The notes: generated from the sequence alone by a model not told the origin. Positions 13,859 through 22,580 are shown, counted from the first letter of the stretch. The stretch is DNA of 30,779 nt from an uncultured beta proteobacterium (GCA_903929925.1 CAIYWO010000116.1:1-30779), one strand, 5' to 3'. Made by a program: numbers and translations.

Positions 13859-14644
13859 TTAGCTGCGCCAACGTGGCGAACGCTTTTCCAAAAAAGCATG
13901 AATCCCTTCAATACTATCTCCGAGAAACATGTTGTGGGTCATCGCTTTGCCCGCAACTGCGTACGCCTCGGATCTACCAAGTTCTGTCTGTTGATAGAAG
14001 GTTTTTTTTCCGAGCGCTAAAACCTCTGTGCTTTTTTCAGAAATGGCATGGGTTAAACGTTGAACATGTGCTTCAAGATCGTCGGGTGGGACGGCTGCAT
14101 TAATGAGCCCCCACTCTGCAGCGGTCTGGGCGGAAATAGATTGCCCAGTCAATAGCATTTCGAGTGCGTGTTTTGTTTGAATTGCCCGTGAGACAGCGAC
14201 AGCTGGTGTTGAGCAAAATAAACCGATATTGACGCCTGGCAATGAAAAGCGCGTCTCTGCAGTAGCGATTGCCAAATCGCAGGTTGCGACTAATTGACAA
14301 CCTGCCGCGGAGGCGACTCCGTGAACTTGCGCAATGATGGGTTTTGGACAGGCGAGCATATCCTGCATCAAGGCACTGCACTGCCCAAAGAGTTCGTTGA
14401 GCCAGGACTCGTTTCGATTCGCATCCATTTCTTTGAGGTTGTGCCCCGCACAAAAGCCCTTGCCTGCTCCCTTTAAGACAACGACCTTGATGGATGCATC
14501 GCCTCTGATCTCGAGAAGGTGCTTACGTAAAGCAGAGATCATATTCAGCGAAAGGGGGTTGTATTGCGCGCCCCGATTTAGCGTCAGATGCGCCACTGCA
14601 CTAATATCATCTCTTAAAACGTATGGTGTTGTGTCGGGATTCAT
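13859..14644 (-). CDS. Enoyl-CoA hydratase/isomerase-family protein (ECHDC3-like) without the usual catalytic glutamates
   Basis: The 261-residue protein has a crotonase fold: LTLNRGAQYNPLS at the start, the CoA/oxyanion-hole segment KGFCAGHNLKEM, and the second oxyanion segment HGVASAAGCQLVATCDLAIA. The two active-site glutamates of enoyl-CoA hydratase are replaced, giving AAGCQL (Gln) and FSLPGVNIG (Gly). This pattern is found in the ECHDC3 subgroup, whose reaction is unclear. A longer frame to 14749 would overlap the DUF3717 gene; ATG 14644 (MNPDTTPYVLRDD) fits the family start. It is 22 bp downstream of the DUF3717 gene, so the two are probably co-transcribed. Confidence 0.88.
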   Translation of the reverse strand: MNPDTTPYVLRDDISAVAHLTLNRGAQYNPLSLNMISALRKHLLEIRGDASIKVVVLKGAGKGFCAGHNLKEMDANRNESWLNELFGQCSALMQDMLACPKPIIAQVHGVASAAGCQLVATCDLAIATAETRFSLPGVNIGLFCSTPAVAVSRAIQTKHALEMLLTGQSISAQTAAEWGLINAAVPPDDLEAHVQRLTHAISEKSTEVLALGKKTFYQQTELGRSEAYAVAGKAMTHNMFLGDSIEGIHAFLEKRSPRWRS

Positions 14645-14666
14645 AAACGCTCGGTCAAAGGGGCAG

Positions 14667-14891
14667 CTACCGTTGGACAAACCATTCTTGGAGAGCAGCT
14701 TGCGCTTTGTCTGACATCTCTGCGACTGCCATTTGAGCGCGGCGCTCAATAATCATGAGTGCATAGGGTGTAGCAAGGCTAGACGCTTGTGCGCACAGCC
14801 GCAGCTCTTCACCGACGGAGGGGCTACGTTGGCGCCAAAAATTAATGGCGGCTTCTAATTCGGGGAGAGTAATGGTGTCTTGCATACCCAT
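14667..14891 (-). CDS. DUF3717 domain protein
   Basis: The 74-residue protein contains ITLPELEAAINFWRQRSPS and LCAQASSLATPYALMII, the core of DUF3717, a small helical family of betaproteobacteria with unknown function. The open frame reaches 14945, but the conserved block begins just after MGMQDT, so ATG 14891 (or 14885) is preferred, with GGGA a few bases upstream. It precedes the crotonase gene on the same strand and is divergent from phaM. Confidence 0.8.
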   Translation of the reverse strand: MGMQDTITLPELEAAINFWRQRSPSVGEELRLCAQASSLATPYALMIIERRAQMAVAEMSDKAQAALQEWFVQR

Positions 14892-14967
14892 ATTGTCCCA
14901 GAATATCTTGTTCAATTTGGCCGCTAAGATCAATTTGACCGACATTTTTGTTTACGAGTGCGCCCTG

Positions 14968-14995
14968 TTGCTGAGGTGGCGTATACGAGTAATAT
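14968..14995 (+). promoter_or_regulatory. Candidate phaM promoter
   Basis: TTGCTG (14968-14973), a 16-bp spacer and TAATAT (14990-14995) lie 34 bp before the phaM start, in the gap between divergent genes. Both boxes are partial matches to the sigma70 consensus. Confidence 0.35.
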
Positions 14996-15029
14996 CTAGG
15001 GGTTATCCCTTTTTAGGTTAGGGCTTCTT

Positions 15030-15557
15030 ATGACCGGATCATCTTCCAACCCTTTTGTGTTGCCTGGGCTAGGCCAAACTGGTGATATGGCCAGCAACCC
15101 GCTTTTTGCCAGTATGGAGATGATGCGTAAGGCGTTTGCGGGTTTGGCCGGACCGGCTGGCATGGGTTCAGGCGTTGGCTTGACTCCGCCCATGAATCCC
15201 GAAGAGCTCGAACGTAAAATTGCAGAGCTCAAGTCAGTAGAAAATTGGTTAAAGCTTAATTTGTCGATGCTCAGCAGCACGATTCAAGGCATGGAAGTGC
15301 AACTGGCAACAATCGCGACCTTGAAGTCTTTTGTTGCAGCGGCTACTCCCGCTGCACAGGAGCCAACAGCTGCCGCGTCCAGTGAGGTGCCTGCGGCAGC
15401 GCAAGCGTGGTGGAATATGTTGACGCAACAGTTCAGTCAGGTCGCCGCAGCCACGGCTGCTAGCATGGGTAGCGCGAAAGAGACTGGCACCACAGATAAA
15501 AAGGCGACAGCCGCGAGAAAAGCAACGAAGCGCCCCGCACGTAAAACATCGACTTAA
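15030..15557 (+). CDS. phaM: PhaM-type polyhydroxyalkanoate granule regulatory protein
   Basis: The 175-residue protein matches the PhaM pattern: an N-terminal NPFVLPGL and NPLFASMEMMRKAFAGLAG region, a helical PEELERKIAELKSVENWLKLNLSML and IQGMEVQLATIATLK segment (about 56-99), an Ala-rich linker, and a Lys/Ala/Arg-rich histone-like tail (about 155-175). In Ralstonia, PhaM activates PHA synthase and ties storage granules to the nucleoid through this basic tail. This suggests the host makes polyhydroxyalkanoate, although no phaC is present in the window. It is followed 21 bp later by glmU. Confidence 0.85.
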   Translation: MTGSSSNPFVLPGLGQTGDMASNPLFASMEMMRKAFAGLAGPAGMGSGVGLTPPMNPEELERKIAELKSVENWLKLNLSMLSSTIQGMEVQLATIATLKSFVAAATPAAQEPTAAASSEVPAAAQAWWNMLTQQFSQVAAATAASMGSAKETGTTDKKATAARKATKRPARKTST

Positions 15558-15578
15558 AACCTATTACTAGATCACACT

Positions 15579-16949
15579 ATGCTTAACATCGTGATTCTTG
15601 CCGCCGGACAGGGCAAGCGCATGCAGTCTAATTTACCGAAAGTGCTGCACCCGATTGCGGGTCGTCCGATGTTGACGCATGTACTGGATAGTGCGCGCGC
15701 CTTGGGCGCGCAGTGCATCGCAGTCGTGGTTGGGCACGGTGCGGAGCAAGTCAAGCAGGCGTATGCCGTGCAACCGGATCTGCAGTTCGCGTTACAGCAG
15801 CCGCAGTTAGGAACGGGACATGCTGTATTGCAAGCGGTACCTTTATTACAAGAGTCCGATACAAACGACGTCACCATTATTTTGTATGGTGACGTGCCGC
15901 TTGTTCAGCCAGATACGTTGCGTGCTTTATTAACGGCGCGCGCAGATGGCGTGGCGATTCTGACTGAAATCTTGCCGGACGCAACAGGGTATGGTCGCAT
16001 CGTGCGCGACAGCAAAGGCAATGTGACAGCGATTGTCGAACATAAAGACGCGACACCTGAACAGCGCGCGATCCAAGAGGTCAACACAGGAATTATGGCG
16101 GTGCCGACACGCCACTTGAAGTCTTGGCTCGCCAAGCTCACGAATAACAATGCGCAAGGCGAATACTATTTGACCGATATTATTGGCATGGCCGTCGCAG
16201 AAGGGGTCTCTGTGAATGTGGCGCATCCAGCAGCCAGCTTTGAAACGCTTGGCGTGAATAGTCGCTTACAGCAAGCAGAGCTTGAGCGGCTGTGGCAGCG
16301 CGAGCTTGCCCGCCGCCAGCTTGAGGCAGGAGTCACGATTGTTGATCCAGCCCGCTTTGATTTGCGTGGCGAGTTGGTCTGCGGTCAGGACGTATTCATT
16401 GATGTCGGTTGTGTATTTGAAGGTCATGTTGTGCTTGCTGATGGTGTACGAATCGGTGCGCATTGTGTGTTGCGCAACGTCACGCTCGGTCGATCGACAC
16501 ACATCGAGCCGTTTAGCCATCTTGATCAAGCCGAGGTGGGTGCCGAGGCACATATCGGCCCCTACGCGCGTTTGCGTCCGGGTGCCATGTTGGCGGACGC
16601 CACGCATGTTGGTAATTTTGTTGAAATTAAAAATACCAAGCTGGGTAAAGGTAGCAAGGCAAATCATCTGGCCTATGTGGGTGATGCGGATGTCGGTGAG
16701 CGCGTCAATATTGGTGCTGGCACCATTACGTGTAATTACGACGGTGTGAATAAGCATCGAACGATTATCGAAGATGATGCATTCATCGGTTCGGATACGC
16801 AGTTGGTTGCGCCGGTAAGGGTAGGCAAGGGAGCCACGCTTGGAGCTGGCACGACCCTTACGCGTGATGCGCCCGCTGGAAAGTTGACAGTATCCCGCGC
16901 CAAGCAACTGACGATCGAAGGCTGGAAGCGGCCGGTTAAAAAAGCCTAG
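15579..16949 (+). CDS. glmU: Bifunctional GlcNAc-1-phosphate uridyltransferase / glucosamine-1-phosphate acetyltransferase
   Basis: The 456-residue enzyme makes UDP-GlcNAc for peptidoglycan and lipopolysaccharide. The N-terminal uridyltransferase domain (about 1-228) has LAAGQGKRMQSNLPKVLHPI, QLGTGHAV, YGDVPLV and EVNTGIM. The C-terminal left-handed beta-helix (about 250-456) has the hexapeptide repeats and SKANHLAYVGDADVG, with the acetyltransferase catalytic histidine. The length is normal. The ribosome-binding site is weak. The MFS gene follows after 2 bp and the glycosyltransferase soon after. Confidence 0.98.
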   Translation: MLNIVILAAGQGKRMQSNLPKVLHPIAGRPMLTHVLDSARALGAQCIAVVVGHGAEQVKQAYAVQPDLQFALQQPQLGTGHAVLQAVPLLQESDTNDVTIILYGDVPLVQPDTLRALLTARADGVAILTEILPDATGYGRIVRDSKGNVTAIVEHKDATPEQRAIQEVNTGIMAVPTRHLKSWLAKLTNNNAQGEYYLTDIIGMAVAEGVSVNVAHPAASFETLGVNSRLQQAELERLWQRELARRQLEAGVTIVDPARFDLRGELVCGQDVFIDVGCVFEGHVVLADGVRIGAHCVLRNVTLGRSTHIEPFSHLDQAEVGAEAHIGPYARLRPGAMLADATHVGNFVEIKNTKLGKGSKANHLAYVGDADVGERVNIGAGTITCNYDGVNKHRTIIEDDAFIGSDTQLVAPVRVGKGATLGAGTTLTRDAPAGKLTVSRAKQLTIEGWKRPVKKA

Positions 16950-16951
16950 GG

Positions 16952-18340
16952 ATGACAGAAGCACAAGCACCTCGCGCTGCAGATGCGCACGAAGGCCTGC
17001 CGACCGCCCGGCGCAGAAAAGCAGCACTGGCTCTTGCCGCTGGCTTAATGCTGGCTGTGTTGGATGCCACGATGACAAATGTGGCGCTTCCATCGATTGC
17101 GCAGGATCTGAAGGCCTCTGATGCTGCCGTCGTATGGGTGGTGAACGCCTATACCTTAACGGTAGCGATGACTCTACTCCCGATGTCGGCGATTGGTGAG
17201 CGCATTGGTTTTAAGCGGCTGTTTTATTATGGCTTGTGGACGTTCATTCTCGCGTCTCTGTGTAGCGCACTAGCGCCATCAATGCCTGTGCTGTTGGGCG
17301 CACGTATTTTCCAAGGGCTTGGTGGCTCTGCCATCATGTGCTTGTTTGGCGCCTTGGTGCGTAATATCTATCCCCCGCATTTGATTGGCAGAGGAATTGG
17401 GCTAAACGCGATGACCGTCGCGGTGTCTTCGGTGATTGGACCGTCGATAGGCGCTTTCATCTTGTCGTTCACGACCTGGGAATGGATATTTATCTTTAAT
17501 CTACCAATGGGCATCATTACGATGCTCGGGGTGCGTTATCTGCCTGACGTCCCACCGATCACTGCACCCTATGACTGGTTTGCAGCTGCACTAAGCATGA
17601 CAACGATTGCCTTATTGATTTTAGGTATCGATGCGCTATCGAAAAACTTTTGGCTTGCATTGGTGCTGTTGGCGGCGGCATTTCTGATTGGCTGGGTGTT
17701 GGTACGACGTTCTGCACAACAGACTGCACCCCTCGTCCCCGTTGATCTCTTTCGAATTCCTGCGATGCGTTTTGCGTTGGCTGCTTCGGCGAGTACCTTT
17801 TGTGCTCAGATGGCTACGATGGTTTCACTGCCCTTTTATTTGCAGGTCACCCTTAATCGCCCTCAGCTGGCGGTGGGTGCGCTGATGGCGGGCTGGCCCG
17901 TAGGAGCTGCGTTGATTGCTTCGATAGCAGGCCCTCTGTCCGATCGGTTTCCCGTGGCCATACTCAGTGGTTTAGGTGCGGCAGCTATGGCGCTAGGCTT
18001 GGGACTGGTCGTCGTGATGCCAACGAGCACTTCAGATGCCTGGCTCTTTACAGCGATGGTGATTGCAGGAATTGGTTTCGGGTTTTTTCAGACACCGAAC
18101 AACCGGGTCATGCTTGGCTCTGCTCCTCGCAACCGTGCGGGTGCTGTGGGTGGCTTGCAAGCCACCACTCGGGTGTTTAGCCAGACGTTTGGTGCTGCCA
18201 TCGTTGCACTAGTATTTAGTTTTGGCTTTACTGCCGGACCGATGCTCGGTCTGTGTGTTGCGATAGGTTTTGCATTGATGGCGGTTGGCGTGAACACTGT
18301 ACGGTATTTTCAGGCACCGCGCTCACGCGCGGACGGCTGA
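16952..18340 (+). CDS. MFS transporter, DHA2 (14-helix drug:H+ antiporter) type
   Basis: The 462-residue protein has about fourteen hydrophobic segments. The DHA2 signature in helix 1 reads LDATMTNVALPSIAQDL. Motif A-like loop GERIGFKRLF lies after helix 2, and the antiporter motif C region reads VSSVIGPSIGAFIL in helix 5. These point to proton-driven export of drugs or small organics; the substrate is unknown. It begins 2 bp after glmU and ends 5 bp before the glycosyltransferase, so the three genes are probably one operon. Confidence 0.9.
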   Translation: MTEAQAPRAADAHEGLPTARRRKAALALAAGLMLAVLDATMTNVALPSIAQDLKASDAAVVWVVNAYTLTVAMTLLPMSAIGERIGFKRLFYYGLWTFILASLCSALAPSMPVLLGARIFQGLGGSAIMCLFGALVRNIYPPHLIGRGIGLNAMTVAVSSVIGPSIGAFILSFTTWEWIFIFNLPMGIITMLGVRYLPDVPPITAPYDWFAAALSMTTIALLILGIDALSKNFWLALVLLAAAFLIGWVLVRRSAQQTAPLVPVDLFRIPAMRFALAASASTFCAQMATMVSLPFYLQVTLNRPQLAVGALMAGWPVGAALIASIAGPLSDRFPVAILSGLGAAAMALGLGLVVVMPTSTSDAWLFTAMVIAGIGFGFFQTPNNRVMLGSAPRNRAGAVGGLQATTRVFSQTFGAAIVALVFSFGFTAGPMLGLCVAIGFALMAVGVNTVRYFQAPRSRADG

Positions 18341-18345
18341 TACAG

Positions 18346-19410
18346 ATGCGTATCCTGCAGATTAATTCAGAGCGGGGTTGGCGAGGTGGTGAGCGACAAA
18401 CTCTCCTCACTGCTTTAGGGTTGCGCGAACGGGGGCACGAGGTTGCGTTGTTAGTTCGCGCAGGCGGTGCTTTAGAGGAGCGTGCTCAGGCGCAAGGGTT
18501 GCGCACCCACGCAGTTAAGACGACCGCTCAGTTTGGCGCTTGGTTGGCGCGCTACGCGAGGCCTTACGATGTCTTGCATGTTCAGACTGCGAATGTGTTG
18601 GCATGGGCGTTGTTGGCCAAGCCTATGCATCGCAGGCCTGTTATTTTTTCTCGGCGCACCAGTTTTCCCGTTAAGGGCTTTAGTGGATTCTCTCGTCTAA
18701 AGTGGGCCTGCACGGATGTGCGGGTCGCGATCAGTGCTGCGGCTGCATCTGCGATGCGAGAGATGGGACTGTCGGTACAGGTGATCCCGAGCGCCGTACC
18801 TGCGGTGACACCCAACCCCTCGCGCGTGCAAGAGTTTATTGCGCGTGAAAACCTGCGCGGGTATCGTCTGGCTGGGACTGCAGCAGCGCTGTCGCCAGAA
18901 AAAGATCCTGTCACCTTGATACATGCTGCCGCGCAAGTTTGTGCAAAGCATCCCGATGTGGTCTTTGTCCATTGGGGTGCCGAGGGGGCGGCCGCGGATG
19001 CCGCGCGACAGGCGATACAGGATCTCGGCTTAGGCGATCGCTACCGCTTACTCGGGTTTGAGTCGGGTGTCGAGCAGCTGTACCCAGCCTTGGCTGTATT
19101 CGTGATGGCGTCGCGCCATGAGGCCCTGGGAAGCAGCGTGCTGGATGCGATGGTGCAAAGCGTACCCGTGGTGGCGACGCAAGCGGGCGGCTTAAAGGAA
19201 TTGCTGGCAGAGGGGCGAGGCCTATTAAGTGCGCCTGGTGATTCGAGCGATCTAGCCAGACACATCGGGGAGGTTCTAAGTGAGCCTGAGCTCGGCCGTG
19301 CCCTCGCTGAACGCTCCCTGCAAGAGGTGCAGAATCGTTACGGTGTTGAGGCGATGGTACAAGCGTACGAGTCCTTGTATCGTCAGGCGACCGCTGCAAC
19401 GACCAAGTAA
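18346..19410 (+). CDS. Glycosyltransferase family 4 (GT-B fold)
   Basis: The 354-residue protein starts MRILQINSERGWRGGERQTL, the glycine-rich acceptor-side loop of GT-B enzymes. It has a linker AGTAAALSPEKDPVTLIHAAAQV and the donor-site EX7E-like motif RHEALGSSVLDAMVQSVPVVATQAGG. Enzymes of this family add sugars in lipopolysaccharide or capsule synthesis; neither donor nor acceptor can be told here. The frame is open further upstream to 18253 but would overlap the MFS gene; ATG 18346 has GGACGG upstream and begins the conserved strand. It is the last gene of the glmU unit. Confidence 0.9.
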   Translation: MRILQINSERGWRGGERQTLLTALGLRERGHEVALLVRAGGALEERAQAQGLRTHAVKTTAQFGAWLARYARPYDVLHVQTANVLAWALLAKPMHRRPVIFSRRTSFPVKGFSGFSRLKWACTDVRVAISAAAASAMREMGLSVQVIPSAVPAVTPNPSRVQEFIARENLRGYRLAGTAAALSPEKDPVTLIHAAAQVCAKHPDVVFVHWGAEGAAADAARQAIQDLGLGDRYRLLGFESGVEQLYPALAVFVMASRHEALGSSVLDAMVQSVPVVATQAGGLKELLAEGRGLLSAPGDSSDLARHIGEVLSEPELGRALAERSLQEVQNRYGVEAMVQAYESLYRQATAATTK

Positions 19411-19439
19411 AGGCGCGAGTCCGTTCGCTCACGCTTTAC
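19407..19439 (+). terminator. Imperfect hairpin at the glycosyltransferase stop, possible weak terminator
   Basis: GTAAAG (19407-19412) pairs with CTTTAC (19434-19439), with partial pairing continuing inward (CG, then GAG with CTC). It straddles the stop codon. No U-tract follows and its 3' arm overlaps the -35 box proposed for the next gene, so termination is uncertain. Confidence 0.35.
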
Positions 19440-19463
19440 CTTGCTTGCGTAATACAATAAAAT
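19435..19463 (+). promoter_or_regulatory. Candidate promoter of the flavoprotein-MmgE/PrpD unit
   Basis: TTTACC (19435-19440), a 17-bp spacer and TAAAAT (19458-19463, 5 of 6 matches) place the start near 19470 and give a leader of about 75 bases. The palindrome at 19462-19473 overlaps the last two bases of the -10 box and covers the start point. Confidence 0.5.
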
Positions 19464-19473
19464 ACAACTGTAT
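19462..19473. promoter_or_regulatory. Operator-like palindrome ATACA-AC-TGTAT (site 1)
   Basis: A perfect 5-2-5 inverted repeat lies across the end of the proposed -10 box. Read in the direction of transcription it is identical to site 2 (26637-26648, minus strand) at 11 of 12 positions and has the same offset from the -10 box. A repressor site is inferred; the local GntR/FCD protein is the obvious candidate. Confidence 0.5.
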
Positions 19474-19488
19474 GCAAAATTCAAAATG

Positions 19489-19500
19489 TGCATAGATGCA
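19489..19500. repeat. Palindrome TGCAT-AG-ATGCA in the flavoprotein leader
   Basis: A second perfect 5-2-5 inverted repeat lies 15 bp downstream of operator site 1, within the predicted leader. It may be a second protein-binding site; its sequence differs from site 1 and has no counterpart that I saw at the transporter promoter. Confidence 0.35.
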
Positions 19501-19544
19501 TGTTTTGCGCAGGCGATATGACACATGGGTACTGGAGACAAAAA

Positions 19545-21056
19545 ATGAATGAATTTGATGTGATCGTTGTCGGCGCTGGTAACGCTGCCTTGGCATCGGC
19601 CGTGTCGGCTAAAGAAAACGGCGCGCAGCGTGTGGTGGTGCTTGAAAAAGCGCCGCGCGAGATGCGTGGCGGCAATACACACTGGAGCGGTGGCGTATTT
19701 CGGTTCGCCTTCGATGATCCCAAAGAGATTGGTCCTCTGTTGCCTGGCGTTGAACAGGAATACGAAGACTTTTATTCAGGCATCGCACCCTATACAAAAG
19801 ATGATTTCCACGGCGACTTGATGCGTGTGACCTCGGGTCAGACCGACCCAGTGTTGTCCCGCGTACTTGTTGATAACTCAAAGGACACTGTGTTCTGGAT
19901 GAGCGAAGTTGGCAAAGTGCCCATGGAGCCCGCAATCACACTGACTGGCGTCAGGAAGGGCAATCGGATTGTTTGGGCCCGCGGTTTGGTGGTGCGCGCT
20001 GAGCATGAAGGTGTCGGACTCTCTCGTAGCTGGTTCGCAGCCTGCGAGCGGATGGGCATTGAGGTGCGCTATGGTGCCGCAGTTGTTGGGCTCTTACAGG
20101 ATGAGACTGGTGCTGTCTGTGGCGTTACCGTGCGTGACGACAATGGCGTGAAAGAGCTGCATGCCAAGGCGGTCGTTCTTGGTTGTGGTGGGTTTGAAGC
20201 CAACGTGCAAATGCGCACACAGCATATCGGTCCGCTGGTGGGTGCTGCGAAAGTGCGTGGCACACCGCACAACCAGGGCGATGGTTTGCGGATGGCGATG
20301 AATCTAGGCGCGATGCCTTGGGGCCAGTGGAGCGGTTGTCATGCGACGCCTATTTCTGCCGACTGGGGTAATTTCGCGCCGCGCGAAATGACAGACCGTA
20401 GCAATCGACTGAGCTACTTGTATGGTGTGATGATTAACCGTATGGGTAAGCGCTTTGTGGATGAGGGCGCTGACGGTGCCATGTTTACGTACGCAAAATA
20501 CGGGCGTGCGATTTTGGCTGAGCCTGGTGCGAAGGCTTACCAGCTGTTTGATTCCCAGGTTGTGCATTTGCTCGAACCACGTTATTCAACGAGCGAGCCG
20601 ATCATGTCGGACACGATCGAAGGCTTGATCGAGCAGCTGGATATCGACGATAAGAAACAAGCACTAAAGACCGTACTCGAATACAACGCCGCAGCAAAAC
20701 ATGCAGCCGATGGCTTCGACCCATCACAAAAAGACGGGTTGACTACACAAGGCTTGGCACTCGAGAAAACCAACTGGGCAACCAAGCTTGAAAAAGCGCC
20801 CTATTACGCTTACAGCGCAACAGGTGGAATTACCTTCACCTTTGGCGGCTTGCGTGTGGATGAAAATACGCGCGTCGTGGGCACTGATTGGCGCCCAATT
20901 AAAGGGCTGTTTGCATGCGGTGAAATGATTGGCGGCTTGTTTTATGACAACTACCCAGCCGGTACCGGCTTGGTGTCGGGCGCAACGTTTGGCCGAATCG
21001 CCGGCCGACAAGCTGCGGCATTGAGTACTGGAAATACTGTAGCGAAAGCCGCTTAA
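19545..21056 (+). CDS. FAD-dependent tricarballylate dehydrogenase-like flavoprotein (TcuA/fumarate reductase family)
   Basis: The 503-residue protein belongs to the fumarate reductase/succinate dehydrogenase flavoprotein superfamily. The FAD-binding Rossmann motif is VIVVGAGNAALASAVSA with the acidic ribose contact VVVLEKA, followed by MRGGNTHWSGG, the TcuA-like region. VLGCGGFEAN and the C-terminal GLFACGEMIGGLFYDNYPAGTGL with SGATFGRIAGR complete the FAD site. TcuA oxidises tricarballylate to cis-aconitate; whether this enzyme uses that acid is unknown. No signal peptide is seen, so it acts in the cytoplasm. ATG 19545 has GGAG 8 bases upstream; an earlier GTG at 19488 is less likely. No TcuB-like electron acceptor is nearby. 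mmgE/prpD follows after 21 bp. Confidence 0.85.
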   Translation: MNEFDVIVVGAGNAALASAVSAKENGAQRVVVLEKAPREMRGGNTHWSGGVFRFAFDDPKEIGPLLPGVEQEYEDFYSGIAPYTKDDFHGDLMRVTSGQTDPVLSRVLVDNSKDTVFWMSEVGKVPMEPAITLTGVRKGNRIVWARGLVVRAEHEGVGLSRSWFAACERMGIEVRYGAAVVGLLQDETGAVCGVTVRDDNGVKELHAKAVVLGCGGFEANVQMRTQHIGPLVGAAKVRGTPHNQGDGLRMAMNLGAMPWGQWSGCHATPISADWGNFAPREMTDRSNRLSYLYGVMINRMGKRFVDEGADGAMFTYAKYGRAILAEPGAKAYQLFDSQVVHLLEPRYSTSEPIMSDTIEGLIEQLDIDDKKQALKTVLEYNAAAKHAADGFDPSQKDGLTTQGLALEKTNWATKLEKAPYYAYSATGGITFTFGGLRVDENTRVVGTDWRPIKGLFACGEMIGGLFYDNYPAGTGLVSGATFGRIAGRQAAALSTGNTVAKAA

Positions 21057-21077
21057 TCTGTAAGGGGGAGACGCATC

Positions 21078-22565
21078 ATGTCAGGTCAAGTGAAAGAATC
21101 ACAAGCACTGCTCACACGCCTTGCTGCGTTGATTTGTGAGTTTGATACGTCGCGGATTAATGACCAGGCGATCTCCCTGTCTCGTACAGCAATCATCGAT
21201 ACTCTCGGCGTTACGCTCGCAGGCGTCACAGAGCCCTGCGTGACAAATCTGTTTAAGGTGCCAGGCGTGGGCACTGCACCGGGTGCATCCACGGTGTTTG
21301 GTACCGCGACGAAGACCTCGGCACTCGACGCTGCCTTTATCAACGGCGTGGGGTCGCACGCGCATGACTATGACGACTTCAGTCAACCGATGGGAGGCCA
21401 TCAATCGGCACCACTCGTCGCCCCACTATTCGCGTTAGCCGAAGAGCGTGGTGCAACGGGCCTGAAGTTGATTCAAGCGTATGTTGTAGGAATTGAAACC
21501 GAGATCCGTATTGCGCGCGCAGTCAACTTCTATCATTACGATAAAGGTTGGCATCCTACTGCGACCCTCGGTGTGTTTGGTGCTGCCGCAGCGTGTGGCT
21601 TTTTAATTGGACTGGATAAGCAGAAAATGGCAATCGCGCTAGCGATTGCTGCGTCGTTTGCTTCCGGGTTGAAATCGAATTTCGGTACGATGGTCAAACC
21701 CCTGCATGTCGGGCAGTGTGCGCGTAATGGCTTGTTGGCTGTGCTGTTGGCGGAGTCCGGCTATGACGCGAACCCCGCGACGTTAGAACATAAACAAGGT
21801 TTCTTGAACGCCTTTAATGGCCCCGGAAACTTTAACGCTGACTTGATTTTTGAGAACTGGGCGAATCCCCTTGAAGTGCTCAGCACCGAGATGGGTCTCA
21901 AACAGTTCCCTTGCTGCGGGAGCACGCATCCACCAGTTACGATGATGCTCAAGCTGCGCAAGGAAGAGGCGATCAATCTTAAGGATGTCGCTAAGGTAGA
22001 GGTGCTCGTACACAAACGCCGTTTGCCGCACACGAATAACCCCAATCCCCAGACGCCACTTGAGGCCAAGTTTTCGGTCCAATATGCTGTCGCGCGCGCG
22101 CTCGTTTCGGGTGCTGTGCGACTGGGTGATTTTGAGGGAGAGGCACATTTTGATGCAGATGTCCGGGAGATGATGGGCAAGCTGACCGCTGGCCCACATC
22201 CAGACATGGCAGATGATTCACCCGAACAGTTTGGCGCCGAAGTGACTATTACGTTAAATAATGGTCAGGTGCTGACGCGCAAAATCAGTAATCTCGTTGG
22301 CCGTGGCATTACCTATCCCATGACAAGCGACGAGATGTGGGAGAAATTTAACGATTGCGCAAAAAATGCCTTAGCGCGTGCGGATATTCCGCCTCTCTTC
22401 GAGCGCCTAGAGACACTAGAAAAAGCCACAGACATACGGGCAGTCGCAAAGCTGTTAGTTAAGCGCGCGTTACCCGGACAGACAAACAGGGTTCAGACAC
22501 ACATTGACACGAGCGGGGGAGACAATGGCACAAATGTCCTACAAGAGACATCTTGGGTGCCGTAA
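21078..22565 (+). CDS. MmgE/PrpD family protein (first copy)
   Basis: The 495-residue protein belongs to the family of 2-methylcitrate dehydratase, cis-aconitate decarboxylase and iminodisuccinate epimerase. Aligned by eye with cis-aconitate decarboxylase, the catalytic set seems kept: Asp97 in HAHDYDDF, His108 in GGHQSA, His159 in KGWHPTATLG, Lys207 in GTMVKPLHVG and His284 in CGSTHPP. A reaction at a carboxylate-bearing C-C or C-O bond (dehydration, isomerisation or decarboxylation) is expected in the cytoplasm. A GGGGGAG site precedes ATG 21078. It is co-transcribed with the flavoprotein and converges on the ABC ATPase gene with only 15 bp between stops and no terminator seen. Confidence 0.9.
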   Translation: MSGQVKESQALLTRLAALICEFDTSRINDQAISLSRTAIIDTLGVTLAGVTEPCVTNLFKVPGVGTAPGASTVFGTATKTSALDAAFINGVGSHAHDYDDFSQPMGGHQSAPLVAPLFALAEERGATGLKLIQAYVVGIETEIRIARAVNFYHYDKGWHPTATLGVFGAAAACGFLIGLDKQKMAIALAIAASFASGLKSNFGTMVKPLHVGQCARNGLLAVLLAESGYDANPATLEHKQGFLNAFNGPGNFNADLIFENWANPLEVLSTEMGLKQFPCCGSTHPPVTMMLKLRKEEAINLKDVAKVEVLVHKRRLPHTNNPNPQTPLEAKFSVQYAVARALVSGAVRLGDFEGEAHFDADVREMMGKLTAGPHPDMADDSPEQFGAEVTITLNNGQVLTRKISNLVGRGITYPMTSDEMWEKFNDCAKNALARADIPPLFERLETLEKATDIRAVAKLLVKRALPGQTNRVQTHIDTSGGDNGTNVLQETSWVP

Positions 22566-22580
22566 TTGTCAGTCTAGATG

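Noticed and set aside
16266..17093. A 275-codon leftward frame opposite glmU
   Set aside because: It is antisense to the conserved beta-helix domain of glmU, its translation resembles no family, and it has no ribosome-binding site context.
18911..19432. A 173-codon Arg/Pro-rich leftward frame opposite the glycosyltransferase
   Set aside because: Its composition is typical of an antisense shadow, and the plus-strand glycosyltransferase is well supported.
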